In this document: piece after piece, positions 41,729-51,984 of the stretch | How positions within the stretch are numbered: the first letter of the stretch is position 1 | Layout: every line of letters starts with the position of its first letter | Origin: Prionace glauca | Lineage: Eukaryota; Chordata; Chondrichthyes; Carcharhiniformes; Carcharhinidae | DNA: 64,000 nucleotides | Reading direction: 5' to 3' | Assembly (NCBI GenBank): GCA_037974335.1 | Contig: CM075760.1 | Location: 29,286,902-29,350,901 of the forward strand | Notes under the pieces: generated by a model | Told to the model about the DNA's origin: nothing | The model's database searches: none | Seen by the model: only the letters and a program-made list of their open reading frames with translations | Program-made: the position numbers and the translations under genes

Positions 41729-44638
41729 ATGAGGTCTAAAGTTAAGGATAGGGTACAGGTAAGGGAAGAGGCAAAGGATGTCCCAATTGGTGGCGTTACG
41801 GCAAGTAGGGTCCAGGTGAAGGCTGGGATGAAAGCGCTTTATCTGAATGCACGAAGCATTCGGAATAAAGTGGATGAGCTGATGGCGCAGATCGACACAA
41901 ATGGATACGATCTGGTGGCCATTACAGAGACGTGGCTGCAAGGTGACAGGGACTGGGAGATGAATGTACAGGGTTATCAAGTGTTCAGGAAGGATAGGCA
42001 GGAGGAAAGAGGGGGTGGAGTAGCTCTGCTGATTAAGGATAGTATCAAGGTGGTAGCAAGGGATGATATCGGAGCCAAGGAGCAGAAAGTGGAATCGTTG
42101 TGGGTGGAGATTAGGAACAGAAAAGGGAGGAAGACGCTAGTGGGTGTCGTCTATAGGCCCCCGAATAATGATCTGGAGGTGGGGAGGGCTGTTAACGCGC
42201 AAATAAGTGCAGCGTGCAGGAATGGGACGGCAGTAGTTATGGGAGATTTCAATCTGCATATTGATTGGTCGACCCATGTTGGACGAGGTGGGCTCGAGGA
42301 GGAGTTCTTGGAATGCTGCCGGGATAATTTCCTTGAACAGTGTGTGTTGGAGCCGACGAGGGAGCGAGCTATCTTGGATCTGGTGCTATGTAATGAGGCG
42401 GGTAGAATTAGGGACCTTGCGGTGAAGGATCCTCTTGGAGAGAGTGATCATTGTATGGTGGAGTTTCTGGTGCAGATGGAGGAGGAGAAAGTGGGTTCCC
42501 AGACACGCGTCCTTTGTTTGAATAGAGGGGAGTATGGTAGGATGAGAGAAGAATTGGCGAATGTGGACTGGGGGAACGCGTTGGAAGGTAGGTCTGCTGA
42601 GGAGCAGTGGAGGATCTTTAAGGAGATCTTTCTTGGTGCTCAGCAGAAATTTATTCCGATGGTTAAAAAGGACAGTAGGAGGAGAGGTAATAAGCCGTGG
42701 ATAACGAAGGAGGTGAAGGAAAGTGTTAAATTAAAAGCGGAGGAGTTTAGAGTAGCTAAGAGCAGTGGGCGAGAAGAGGATTGGGAAAGGTTTAAATGTC
42801 AACAAAGATTGACAAAGAAATTGATAAAGGAGGGTAGGAGAAGCTATGAGGCTGGGCTAGCACTTAATATAAAAAAGGATAGCAAGAGTTTTTATAAATA
42901 TATAAAAAGGAAGAGGCTGGCTAGGATAAACGTTGGTCCTTTAGAGGATGAGAAAGGGGAGCTAGTGGTAGGGGATAGGGATATGGCTAAGGTCTTGAAT
43001 AACTTCTTTGTTTCTGTCTTCACGGAGGAGGACGTGAATAATTTGCCGGGTGTTAGCGATGGAAAGGTGGTAGGAATGGAGGGTCTTAATGACATTACTG
43101 TTACTAGAGAGGTGGTGCTCGACAGACTGGAGGGGCTGATTGTGGACAAGTCCCCAGGACCGGATGGAATGCATCCGAGGGTTCTGAAAGAAATGGCGGA
43201 GGTGATAGTGGATGCCTTGGTGGTTATTTTCCAGACGTCGCTGGATTCCGGGGAAGTGCCGGAAGATTGGAAAACGGCTAATGTTACGCCGTTGTTTAAG
43301 AAGGGTGGCAGGCAAAAGGCGGGGAATTATAGGCCGGTTAGTTTAACGTCTGTGGTAGGTAAAGTGTTAGAAACCGTCATTAAGGAGGAAATAGCGAGGC
43401 ATCTTGAGGGGAATTGCTTGATAGGGCGGACGCAACACGGTTTCATTAAAGGGAAGTCGTGTCTGACAAATTTACTGGAGTTCTATGAGGATGTGTCTAG
43501 GGCAGTGGATGGAGGAGAGCCGGTGGATGTGGTCTTTCTGGATTTTCAGAAGGCGTTTGACAAGGTACCTCACAAGAGGTTATTGCAGAAGGTCAGGGGA
43601 CATGGAGTTGGGGGTAGGGTGTTAGCGTGGATAGAGGATTGGTTGTCAAATAGGAGGCAGAGAGTGGGGGTCAATGGATGCTATTCGGATTGGCGGTTGA
43701 TGACTAGTGGGGTGCCCCACGGGTCGGTGCTGGGGCCTCAGCTATTTACCATTTATATAGATGATCTGGAGGAGGGAACCGAGTGCAGGGTGTCGAAATT
43801 TGCTGATGACACCAAGATTGGGGGAAAGGCAAATTGTGCGGAGGGTGTGGAGAGTCTGCAGAAGGATCTAGATAGGCTGGGCGAATGGGCCAGGAAATGG
43901 CAAATGGAATTTAATGTTGGCAAGTGTGAGGTGGTCCACTTTGGTAGGAGGAATGGTAGGAAGGACTATTACTTACGGGGCGAAAAACTGCAGCAGGCGA
44001 CGGTGCAGAGGGACCTCGGGGTCCTTGTGCATGAGTCGCAAAAACCCAGCTTGCAGGTGCAGCAGGTGGTCAGGAAGGCGAATGGGATGCTGGCCTTCAT
44101 AGCGAAGGGGATTGAATATAAAAGTAGGGAGGTCTTGCTGCAGCTGTATAGGGCATTGGTGAGGCCGCAGCTGGAGTACTGTGTGCAGTTTTGGGCGCCG
44201 CACCTGCGCAAGGATGTTTTGGCCCTGGAGGGAGTGCAGAGGAGGTTTACTCGGCTGATACCGGAGTTGAGGGGATTGAGCTATGAGGAGAGGCTGAATA
44301 AACTAGGCTTGTACTCGTTAGAGTTTAGAAGAATGAGGGGAGATCTCATTGAGACGTATAAGATGATGAATGGGATGGATAGGATAGAGGTGGAGAGACT
44401 GTTCCCGCTCAAAAAAGACAGTAGGACTAGGGGGCACAGCCTCAAGATAAAGGGGGGGCGGTTTAGAACAGAGTTGAGGAGGAACTTCTTCACTCAAAGG
44501 GTGGTGAATCTCTGGAATTCTCTGCCCGTTGAAGTGGTGGAGGCTGCCTCGCTAAATATTTTTAAGAAACGGGTTGATGTGTTTTTGATAAGAGAAGGGA
44601 TTAAGGGTTATGGGGAGAGGGTGGGAACGTGGAACTGA
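41729..44638 (+). CDS. CR1 ORF2: endonuclease / reverse transcriptase, full length
   Basis: 969 codons, uninterrupted. After ~33 residues the APE-type endonuclease begins (LYLNARSIRNKVDEL; TETW near 70; VVYRPPN near 145; VMGDFNLHIDW near 171; ESDHC near 240). RT: DKSPGPDGMHPRVL near 475, FKKGGRQKAGNYRPVSLTS near 525, FLDFQKAFDKVPH near 604, then SGVPHGSVLGP near 659 and catalytic FADDTKIGG at 691. The C-terminus carries FFTQRVVNLWNSLPVEVVEA. In block B the usual SGVPQG has become SGVPHG; the truncated copies at 2.1 and 6.4 kb keep Q. As this glutamine is strongly conserved in RTs, this copy may have reduced activity although its frame is complete. Confidence 0.9.
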   Translation: MRSKVKDRVQVREEAKDVPIGGVTASRVQVKAGMKALYLNARSIRNKVDELMAQIDTNGYDLVAITETWLQGDRDWEMNVQGYQVFRKDRQEERGGGVALLIKDSIKVVARDDIGAKEQKVESLWVEIRNRKGRKTLVGVVYRPPNNDLEVGRAVNAQISAACRNGTAVVMGDFNLHIDWSTHVGRGGLEEEFLECCRDNFLEQCVLEPTRERAILDLVLCNEAGRIRDLAVKDPLGESDHCMVEFLVQMEEEKVGSQTRVLCLNRGEYGRMREELANVDWGNALEGRSAEEQWRIFKEIFLGAQQKFIPMVKKDSRRRGNKPWITKEVKESVKLKAEEFRVAKSSGREEDWERFKCQQRLTKKLIKEGRRSYEAGLALNIKKDSKSFYKYIKRKRLARINVGPLEDEKGELVVGDRDMAKVLNNFFVSVFTEEDVNNLPGVSDGKVVGMEGLNDITVTREVVLDRLEGLIVDKSPGPDGMHPRVLKEMAEVIVDALVVIFQTSLDSGEVPEDWKTANVTPLFKKGGRQKAGNYRPVSLTSVVGKVLETVIKEEIARHLEGNCLIGRTQHGFIKGKSCLTNLLEFYEDVSRAVDGGEPVDVVFLDFQKAFDKVPHKRLLQKVRGHGVGGRVLAWIEDWLSNRRQRVGVNGCYSDWRLMTSGVPHGSVLGPQLFTIYIDDLEEGTECRVSKFADDTKIGGKANCAEGVESLQKDLDRLGEWARKWQMEFNVGKCEVVHFGRRNGRKDYYLRGEKLQQATVQRDLGVLVHESQKPSLQVQQVVRKANGMLAFIAKGIEYKSREVLLQLYRALVRPQLEYCVQFWAPHLRKDVLALEGVQRRFTRLIPELRGLSYEERLNKLGLYSLEFRRMRGDLIETYKMMNGMDRIEVERLFPLKKDSRTRGHSLKIKGGRFRTELRRNFFTQRVVNLWNSLPVEVVEAASLNIFKKRVDVFLIREGIKGYGERVGTWN

Positions 44639-44726
44639 GCCACGACAGATCAGCCATGATCTTGTTGAATGGCGGGGCAGGCTCGAAGGGCCAGATGGCC
44701 TATTCCTGCTCCTATTTCTTATGTTC

Positions 44727-45158
44727 TTATGTTCTTATGTTATGAACTCGCTCGTGTTTCCTGAGGTCAGATGAATGGCTGAATTGCTTCTCACATTCAG
44801 AACAGGAGAATGGCTTCTCCCCAGTGTGGACTCGTATGTGCGTCCGCAGGATGGATGAATTACTGAATCCCTTCCCACACACTGAGCAAGTGAATGGTCT
44901 CTCCCCTGTGTGAATTTGCTGGTGTGACTGTAGGTGGGATAACTGAATGAATCCCTTCTCACAATTAGGACAGACAAATGGTCTCTCTCCAGTGTGAATT
45001 CGCTGGTGTGTCTGTAAGATGGATGGGTTACTGAATCCCTTCCCACAAACAGGGCAGATGAATGGCTTTTCCCCTGTGTGACAACGTCGATGAATTTCCA
45101 GGTGAGACGGGCAACGAAAACATTTCCCACAATCTCCACATTTCCATGGTTTCTCCAT
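44727..45158 (-). CDS. C2H2 zinc-finger protein, five fingers, 3' end cut by LINE insertion
   Basis: 143 residues starting [14 protein letters not shown] at the ATG at 45158, which is the start used by the other zinc-finger genes here. There are five C2H2 fingers with TGEKPF/TGERPF linkers, so it is a likely nuclear DNA-binding protein. No KRAB, SCAN or BTB domain is visible. After ...RKHERVH the frame enters the tail of the CR1 LINE at 44740 and picks up NIRT and a TAA from the TTCTTATG repeats, so the end of the original protein is lost. Upstream (45170-45330) are two decayed fingers broken by stops (QCSDCERRFNQLH, then GCMCERGFN), as also seen upstream of the 56.3-kb copy. Exon 1 is probably at 47395-47455. 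It could be translated, but is truncated compared with its 11- and 12-finger relatives. Confidence 0.75.
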   Translation of the reverse strand: MEKPWKCGDCGKCFRCPSHLEIHRRCHTGEKPFICPVCGKGFSNPSILQTHQRIHTGERPFVCPNCEKGFIQLSHLQSHQQIHTGERPFTCSVCGKGFSNSSILRTHIRVHTGEKPFSCSECEKQFSHSSDLRKHERVHNIRT

Positions 45159-45700
45159 GGTGTCGATGTCCTTGTGTCTCTCCAAGTTTGACAATCAGTT
45201 GAAGCCTCGTTCACACATACAACCCATGTGCAGTCTCTCCCTGTTGTGAATGATGTGATGTTTCTTCAGCTAATGTAACTGATTAAAACGCCTTTCACAG
45301 TCACTGCATTGTACACTCTCAGTCAGGTGTCTTTCTCTGTCCTATTCCAGTCACACTGATATTAAATTCTCTCACAGCAGACAAAAAGGACAAACATTTC
45401 CCCTTTTAACTGAAGGTTGATGATATTCAGCTCCCGATGAATGGAATGACTCTGTCAGATCCTGATGTGCTGTCTACTTTGAGAGTTCTGTCTGCGATGT
45501 TGCCTCTCCTAATATATTGTAAAAGAATTTACAAACGTTATCAGAGACAGTACAGGGTAGAAATTCAGAACAGAATTTTAATTGCTAAGGACCATTCATT
45601 CTTCTCTCATTTATTGAAAGCTGTAAATATCTGGACCACATACTCTCTATTCACATTCTGCTGTATTCAATACATACCCAATAACACTATGATATATAAT

Positions 45701-45746
45701 TATACAGTACTCTAACACATGATTATACAGTACTCTAACACATGAT
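45701..45746. repeat. 23-bp tandem duplication
   Basis: tatacagtactctaacacat plus gat occurs twice back to back, 5 bp before a CR1 fragment starts at 45752. Confidence 0.9.
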
Positions 45747-45751
45747 AACAC

Positions 45752-46735
45752 ATAGATGATCTGGAGGAGGGAACCGAGTGCAGGGTGTCGAAATTTGCTG
45801 ATGACACCAAGATTGGGGGAAAGGCAAATTGTGCGGAGGGTGTGGAGAGTCTGCAGAAGGATCTAGATAGGCTGGGCGAATGGGCCAGGAAATGGCAAAT
45901 GGAATTTAATGTTGGCAAGTGTGAGGTGGTCCACTTTGGTAGGAGGAATGGTAGGAAGGACTATTACTTACGGGGCGAAAAACTGCAGCAGGCGACGGTG
46001 CAGAGGGACCTCGGGGTCCTTGTGCATGAGTCGCAAAAACCCAGCTTGCAGGTGCAGCAGGTGGTCAGGAAGGCGAATGGGATGCTGGCCTTCATAGCGA
46101 AGGGGATTGAATATAAAAGTAGGGAGGTCTTGCTGCAGCTGTATAGGGCATTGGTGAGGCCGCAGCTGGAGTACTGTGTGCAGTTTTGGGCGCCGCACCT
46201 GTGCAAGGATGTTTTGGCCCTGGAGGGAGTGCAGAGGAGGTTTACTCGGCTGATACCGGAGTTGACGGGATTGAGCTATGAGGAGAGGCTGAATAAACTA
46301 GGCTTGTACTCGTTAGAGTTTAGAAGAATGAGGGGAGATCTCATTGAGACGTATAAGATGATGAATGGGAGGGATAGGATAGAGGTGGAGAGACTGTTCC
46401 TGCTCAAAAAAGACAGTAGGACTAGGGGGCACAGCCTCAAGATAAAGGGGGGGGCGGTTTAGAACAGAGTTGAGGAGGAACTTCTTCACTCAAAGGGTGG
46501 TGAATCTCTGGAATTCTCTGCCCGTTGAAGTGGTGGAGGCTGCCTCACTAAATATTTTTAAGAAACGGGTTGATGGGTTTTTGATAAGAGAAGGGATTAA
46601 GGGTTATGGGGAGAGGGCGGGAAGGTGGAGCTGAGTCACGACAGATCAGCCATGATCTTATTGAATGGCGGGGCAGGCTCGAAGGGCCAGATGGCCTACT
46701 CCTGCTCCTATTTCTTATGTTCTTATGTTCTTATG
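45752..46735 (+). mobile_element. CR1 LINE, 5'-truncated, young subfamily A
   Basis: Starts within RT at IDDLEEGTECRVSKFADDTK and is nearly identical to 43758-44740, including the TTCTTATG tail. The frame (45785-46462) covers FADDTKIGG to LKIKGG and then shifts at a run of eight G. Sits in the presumed intron of the 44.7-kb zinc-finger gene. Confidence 0.95.
45785..46462 (+). CDS. CR1 reverse transcriptase fragment
   Basis: 225 codons starting at the catalytic FADD region and ending LKIKGGAV at a frameshift in a G run. Too short to be active. Confidence 0.7.
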   Translation: MSKFADDTKIGGKANCAEGVESLQKDLDRLGEWARKWQMEFNVGKCEVVHFGRRNGRKDYYLRGEKLQQATVQRDLGVLVHESQKPSLQVQQVVRKANGMLAFIAKGIEYKSREVLLQLYRALVRPQLEYCVQFWAPHLCKDVLALEGVQRRFTRLIPELTGLSYEERLNKLGLYSLEFRRMRGDLIETYKMMNGRDRIEVERLFLLKKDSRTRGHSLKIKGGAV

Positions 46736-46759
46736 ATTAGAGATACACAGAGCTGTTAG

Positions 46760-46985
46760 GGAGTATTTTATTTCGATAGTGTTGCTGACCTGAAACACTC
46801 TGCCTACTAGCTTGTTTGAAGCAGAAGAGGTGGATAATTTCAGAATTAAATTGAAGGGGCTCTTCAAGGAAATAAACGTGTCGGGGAAATGGGGATGTAG
46901 AGAAGATATGGGAGTGACTAGATTGTCCTACAGAGTGTTAGCATGAGCCTAAGTTACTGAATGGACATTTTGTGTCATAATGACT
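46760..46985 (+). mobile_element. CR1-like LINE 3' end, decayed
   Basis: 'ctgaaacactctgcctactagcttgtttgaagcagaagaggtggataatttcagaattaaattgaaggggctcttcaagg' corresponds to the CR1 end N-x-LP-x-VVEA-x-S. It is followed by a 3' untranslated region of an older subfamily. Confidence 0.5.
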
Positions 46986-47394
46986 CTGACTGGAAATGCA
47001 TATTGTAGCTACAGTAGGATAATACAAGATTAGAAATAATGACTGTATTTTATTACAAATAAAGATCTAATCTGTACCATATTACAAGACTAGACATCTC
47101 TAGCCTATCTTAATTTACTGTCCCCTTAAAAGTCAGCCAACTCCTGGAGAAACTATTTCTTTAATTGTGAACATTAGGAAAGAGATCATCCTTTTACCCA
47201 GACAAATAAATGTGTCAAACTGAAGGAGCGAAAGAATGTCAATGTCTTTGATAGAGAAAGTCCTGGGCCAACCTTTCCAGAGTCTGCAGCCTCCCTGGAT
47301 TCACTTCTTTTCCCTTCAGTTGCTGCAATTCCCCAGTTTCCCTCAGAATGAGAAAAGAAATGGAAAGACGGAGAAAAGAAAGTGTTTTACTCAC

Positions 47395-47830
47395 AAATGA
47401 AGGCGACAGGAGGAGGTTTTAGTCTGTTGTAGACCTCAATCTGATTGTCACAAAGACTTGATTGGCTGGAGGACCAGAGTCCTTCCGGTCCTCCAACTTT
47501 TCCCATTGGTCAACACCCCAGCACGAAGGTCAGGAGGCGGGCTAACCCGCACATGGACATGCGCAGTCCCGGACCGGGGGGGAGGGGGAGATCACCGAGC
47601 GGCTTCTCTCTCTGGTCGGAGCCGCCAGCCGCTTGTCTGGAAACCTTGGCTCGAGGAGGGGGAGGGGAACAATGGGTGGGGGCGGGGCTCCCGGGTCAGC
47701 GCGCCTGCGCATTGAAACTCCATGACGTAATCGCAGAAGAGGCTGATTCTTATTGAGCGATTCAGACAGGCTCCATTGTCGACGTCACAATACGGAAGTT
47801 CAATTGATTCAGATTCAGATTCAGACTCCC
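47395..47830. promoter_or_regulatory. Bidirectional promoter of a divergent zinc-finger gene pair
   Basis: GC- and CpG-rich block between two outward-facing non-coding first exons. On the minus side the exon ends at 47395 with a gtgagtaaaac donor, and the downstream sequence (ctgagggaaactggggaattgcagcaactgaa) is shared with the other zinc-finger genes. On the plus side the equivalent lies at about 47815-47860. CCAAT boxes (gattggctgg at ~47460, cccattggtc at ~47503) and CRE-like sites (catgacgtaatc at ~47721, gacgtcac at ~47781) are present. Initiation sites are inferred. Confidence 0.65.
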
Positions 47831-48015
47831 TCCTCTGTGCAACATCTGGGAGGGAATCAATGTTTCCCCCTTTCCATTTCTTTCCTCATTCTGGGGGAAA
47901 TTGGGGATTTGCAGCAACTGAAGGGTAAGGAAGTGAGTCCAGGGAGGTTGCAGACTCTGGAAAGGTTGGCCCAGGTTTCTCTCTCTCTCTTAAAGGCATT
48001 GGCATCCTTTGTAGT

Positions 48016-48112
48016 ACAAAGAACAAAGAACAATCCAGCACGGGAAACAGGCCCTTCGGCCCAACGAGCCCGCGCCGCCACATCACCCTGCACCTATTCT
48101 ACCCTGCATATC
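48016..48112 (-). mobile_element. Repeat 3' tail fragment
   Basis: 'acaaagaacaaagaacaatccagcacgggaaacaggcccttcggcccaacgagcccgcgccgcc' matches the tail of the SINE at 32268-32552. Only the tail is present. Confidence 0.6.
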
Positions 48113-48318
48113 TATGAATGGAACCCACAGGCACTAGAAATGACTGTTCTGAATTTCCATCTTGTTCTGACAGTGATGACTTTTGTAAATTCTTTTTCCA
48201 GGATATGAGAAGGAGACGATTTGCTGTCAGAAATGTCAAGATCAAACAATCACTCAAGTCATGGGAACTAAATGGTTTTGAATCTGGAACAAGAAACTTT
48301 TTGAATTGGGTGAACTAG

Positions 48319-48399
48319 ATTGGTGGGGTTGATGTGATCGGCGCAACTCGAGGGCCGAAGGGCCTGTTTGTGCTGTAATGTTCTATGTTCTATGTTCTA
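48319..48399 (+). mobile_element. CR1 subfamily C, 3' tail only
   Basis: 'attggtggggttgatgtgatcggcgcaactcgagggccgaagggcctgtttgtgctgtaatg' plus TTCTATG repeats is the extreme 3' end of the subfamily at 35225-37632. It lies in the 5' leader of the zinc-finger coding exon. Confidence 0.75.
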
Positions 48400-48506
48400 A
48401 CTATTTGGTGTGAACAGAAAAGCATCGAGGCACGTGCAACCCAAGTGACAGTGGTCCAGTGCACATTTTGTGAAAACTGCAGGAGAGACCAAAAGACACT
48501 CAGATC

Positions 48507-49475
48507 ATGGAAAAACCATGGCAATGTGGCGACTGTGAAAAGTCATTCCGTTCCCCATCGGTGCTGGAAATTCATCAACGCATTCACACTGGGGAGAGGC
48601 CATTCACCTGCTCCAATTGTGGGAAAGGGTTCACTCGGTTATCGATCTTGCTGACACACCAGCGAGTTCACACAGGGGAGAGGCCATTCACCTGCTCTGA
48701 TTGTGGGAAGGGATTCACTCAGTCATCACACTTGCTGATACACCAGCGAGTTCACAATGGAGAGAGGCCATTCACTTGCCCCGTGTGTGAGAAGGGATTC
48801 AGCGATTCATCCACCCTGCACACACACCAGAGAGTTCACACTGGGGAGAGGCCATTCATCTGCTCCATGTGTGGTAAAGGATTTGCTCAGTCATCCAACC
48901 TGTATTCACACCAGCGAGTTCACACCGGCGAAAGACCATTCCCCTGCTCTGTGTGTGGGAAGGGATTCAGTAACTCTGCCAACCTGCTGAGACACCACCA
49001 ACTTCACACTGGGGAGGCTTCCTTCACCTGCTTTGAGTGTGGTAAAGGATTTAGTGATTCATCCAATCTGTTTTCACACCAGCGAACTCACAGTGGGGAG
49101 AGGCCATTCACCTGCTTTCTGTGTGGGAAGGGATTTAGTCAGGCATCCAGCCTGCAGACACACCAGCGAGTTCACACTGGGGAGAGGCCGTTCACCTGCT
49201 CAGTGTGCGGCAAGGGATTCAGTGATTCGTCCAACCTGATTTCACACCAGCGAGTTCACACTGGGGAGAGGCCATTTAACTGCTTTGTGTGTCAGAAGGG
49301 ATTCAGTCGGTTATCCAACCTGCTGACACACCAGCGACTTCACACTGGGGAGCGACCATTTACCTGCACTGAATGTGGAAGGGGATTCACACGATCATCC
49401 CACCTGCTGAGACACCAGCGAGTTCATAAACGATTACAAACATTGGATTCTGCTGTTAATCACACCCAGGACTGA
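48507..49475 (+). CDS. C2H2 zinc-finger protein with 11 fingers, intact
   Basis: 322 residues from the ATG at 48507 ([14 protein letters not shown]). Eleven C2H2 fingers follow with conserved TGERPF linkers; the linker between fingers 6 and 7 is TGEASF and between 3 and 4 is NGERPF. The variable helix positions differ between fingers, as in DNA-binding arrays. No KRAB, SCAN or BTB domain is in this exon. Short tail [15 protein letters not shown]. It is a probable nuclear sequence-specific DNA binder; target unknown. The coding exon probably begins at a ttttccag acceptor near 48204. The 5' leader includes an 80-bp CR1 tail. Upstream is the shared bidirectional promoter; the divergent partner is the five-finger gene at 44.7 kb. 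It is the only zinc-finger gene in the window with no lesion. Confidence 0.9.
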   Translation: MEKPWQCGDCEKSFRSPSVLEIHQRIHTGERPFTCSNCGKGFTRLSILLTHQRVHTGERPFTCSDCGKGFTQSSHLLIHQRVHNGERPFTCPVCEKGFSDSSTLHTHQRVHTGERPFICSMCGKGFAQSSNLYSHQRVHTGERPFPCSVCGKGFSNSANLLRHHQLHTGEASFTCFECGKGFSDSSNLFSHQRTHSGERPFTCFLCGKGFSQASSLQTHQRVHTGERPFTCSVCGKGFSDSSNLISHQRVHTGERPFNCFVCQKGFSRLSNLLTHQRLHTGERPFTCTECGRGFTRSSHLLRHQRVHKRLQTLDSAVNHTQD

Positions 49476-49784
49476 ACCACGTTCATTCTGACAGTTGGTA
49501 AAGTGGGAGGGTTGGAGGGTTTCTTTCTGCTGGACTGGCCAGTCTCATGACTTTGTTTCCAGTGGGCTGTTGCTCTTTGAGCCTGAGAGAGCACATTTCC
49601 ACTGAAATGATCCACAAAAACTGGTGAAGGATGTTTATTTTATCCTAGATCTTAAATAGTGTTTCCCTACCACCACAGGTAGATCTAAGATAAATACATT
49701 TTATCTCTGTTCCATTGAGTCTATAGCACAGGGCCAGGTCAGTCAGCTGAATTGGTTTGTGTCAGTATTTATGTTCCACATGAG

Positions 49785-49965
49785 CCTCCACCCTCTTCAT
49801 CTCCCCCATCAGCATATCCTTCTATTCCTTTCTCCCTCATGTATGTATCTCGCTTCCCCTTCAGTGTATTCATGCTGTTCACCTCAACCACTCGCTGTGG
49901 TAGTGAGTTCCACATTCTCACCGCCCGCTGGGTAAAGAGGTTTCTCATTAAATCTCTGAAAATGT
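49785..49965 (-). mobile_element. CR1-like 3' fragment
   Basis: 'tgttcacctcaaccactcgctgtggtagtgagttccacattctcaccgcccgctgggtaaagaggtttctc' is the complement of a CR1 C-terminal RT end (RNLFTQRAVRMWNSLPQRVVE type). Confidence 0.5.
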
Positions 49966-50029
49966 ACTCTGCATTTATAACAAAAAGAATGAATTGTCAG
50001 CGTGAGTAGAGATAAATATTTGTGTCCTG

Positions 50030-50280
50030 ACAGACATTGGAGAGATTTGGTTGAAAGGTGACCAAGGCTGGGATCTAAATATTGAAGGGTATTTGACATA
50101 ACAGAATGGCAGGAAGCTCAGAAAAGTGACAGGATCTCTCCCATTAATTAACAATGACATTAGTTCAGTTCAGAAAGACCATCTTCGTGTGAAATATCAG
50201 GATGAAGAATCGGTTTGGGTCGAGATAAGAAATAGAAAAGATATGAGGTCTCTTGTGGGAGTAGTTAATGGTCCCTTACC
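50030..50280 (+). mobile_element. CR1-like endonuclease fragment, decayed
   Basis: 'aaggctgggatctaaatattgaagggtatttgacataacagaatgg' and 'tcggtttgggtcgagataagaaatagaaaagatatgaggtctcttgtgggagtagttaatggtccc' correspond to the GY-x-V-F and LWVEIRNRKGRKTLVGVVYRPP parts of CR1 endonuclease. Confidence 0.5.
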
Positions 50281-51379
50281 TAAGTTACACTGAATTGATT
50301 CATTTATATTGAACATGAAAGTATCATAGTATATTTATTTATTAGTGTCACAAACTGGCTTTCAGAATATTCACAAAATCTTATTCATATCATCTACTGT
50401 TGAGATTTTCCAAATAACTTCTGAACCACTTATTCACTACCCCCCAATCTTATATGTTTCCAGTGTTTTAAGTAATATTCCAACTATATTATATCAAAAT
50501 CTGTGTAAGATCAGTAAAAACCTGTATCGTAAATGTATTTTTATCCACAGCATTTGTCATTTCCTCCACAAATTCCATCAGTGATAATGAGAGACTGACT
50601 TCATCTCACTGTTACACACTGAGTTACATTGAGTAATGGAATTATCAGATCATTTAGCAAATAACTTTTCTTTTCTTTGAAAAATGAAAAAAATGAAGAC
50701 ACTCTCCTGTATTTAGCATATTCATGATTGTCACCAGCTTTATACCATGGAGTAACTTTGTCTATTTTCATTTTGCAAGGAAATAACCCAGTTTGAAAAA
50801 ACTGGTTGCAAATATGTCAATGATTTTACTCCACAATCAATAATCTGCTTAATGATTGACATTTCAGTATTGTTTGAATTGGTAGTTTTTTATTTTTATA
50901 GTATTTAACAATATCAATGATCTCCTTTCCATCAACACTCCTAAAACGTGGGATGGGATGAACCAGTGGATCACTTTCTCTTGGAACTTTTAACATCCTT
51001 GTCCATGAATTCTGTTTAAAAGCCCGGCTACTGTATGAAATATCAGCACCATAACAGGAGGAGATAAGAAAGACAGACACATTGATCTTTTCATCAACAC
51101 CTCTGAGAGTTAAGAATGTGTGACACCGTTTTGGGATACCGGTGTGAGTGTGCAGATTTATTGTATAGGAAAAGTAGCAAGCCTAAATTCGTGATGAGTT
51201 GGAGTGAAGAGCGGGTCCCAAACACGCACAGCTACTTGAGGCACAGCAGGAAATGAAATGCTTAATGTGGCAGAGGATTGAGACCCAACAACGGGACAAA
51301 ATCAAGGTATTGACACACACTCCAGAGAGAAACTGAGTTCAAATCAAACGGAATCCAGTTAAACACAAAGTGAGGAAAA
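50281..51379. other. No gene recognised
   Basis: AT-rich sequence downstream of the 11-finger gene. I see nothing I can name. Confidence 0.4.
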
Positions 51380-51950
51380 TTGAAGTAAAATAGGTAATAT
51401 AGCTTGGGACAATTCAGTTCTTGGGAGAAATAGTACTGATTACGAAGTGTCAACAAGTTGGATCAGGGCAGACAGAGCTGGAAAATCTTTTACATCCATG
51501 CTTGATCTGTTGCTTGAAGCACTTGTCCTTATGTATGAGTAACCTAGAACTCACAGCGCTCTTTCAGGAGTAGAAAGAATTGAATAGCTATTACCCCCAT
51601 GCGGGACCAGAACAGAACTGGAAAATAACGGAGTGAAATTGAGTGAGGGATCAGAGAGAAAGTTCTCTCAAGGTGTGAACTGTAAGAATCCTGGGGGACC
51701 CCTTACTTCAGGTTTTTTTTACTAATTGGTGAAGAATAAATCAAATTCTATGATTGGCTGTGCATTAAATTTGACTTTGATTGTTACACTTCTCCTGTTT
51801 TTATTCCTGTTGTGATTACACTCTGGATAAGGATGGTGACAGGATGGGAAATTGTGGTTTGGGTCTTCATTGACCAAACGTTTTATTGATCTGAAAGGTG
51901 TAAAAGGTGCTGAACTTCAGCAGGAATCTCTCAGAGCTGAGAACTTGTAT
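51380..51950. repeat. Inverted segmental duplication, left arm
   Basis: Matches the reverse complement of 62470-63030 over most of its length. Shared blocks include 'tgggagaaatagtactga', 'aactcacagcgctcttt', 'aagaatcctgggggacc', 'gttacacttctcctgttttt' and 'tcttcattgaccaaacgtttta'. Non-coding. Diverged with small indels. Confidence 0.8.
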
Positions 51951-51984
51951 GACCAAGGGAGAGGGGAAGCTGCGCATGTGTGCA

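Larger units (their letters stand above)
40015..44740 (+). mobile_element. CR1 LINE, apparently full length, subfamily A
   Basis: Order: tandem 198-bp monomers (40015-40556), remaining 5' untranslated region with an A/T homopolymer stretch at 40717-40746, ORF1 (40792-41691), 37-nt G-rich spacer, ORF2 (41729-44638), 3' untranslated region, TTCTTATG tail to 44740. Both frames are open. It inserted at the 3' end of a zinc-finger gene on the other strand. This copy is the reference for the truncated copies at 2.1, 6.4, 38.8 and 45.8 kb. Confidence 0.95.
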
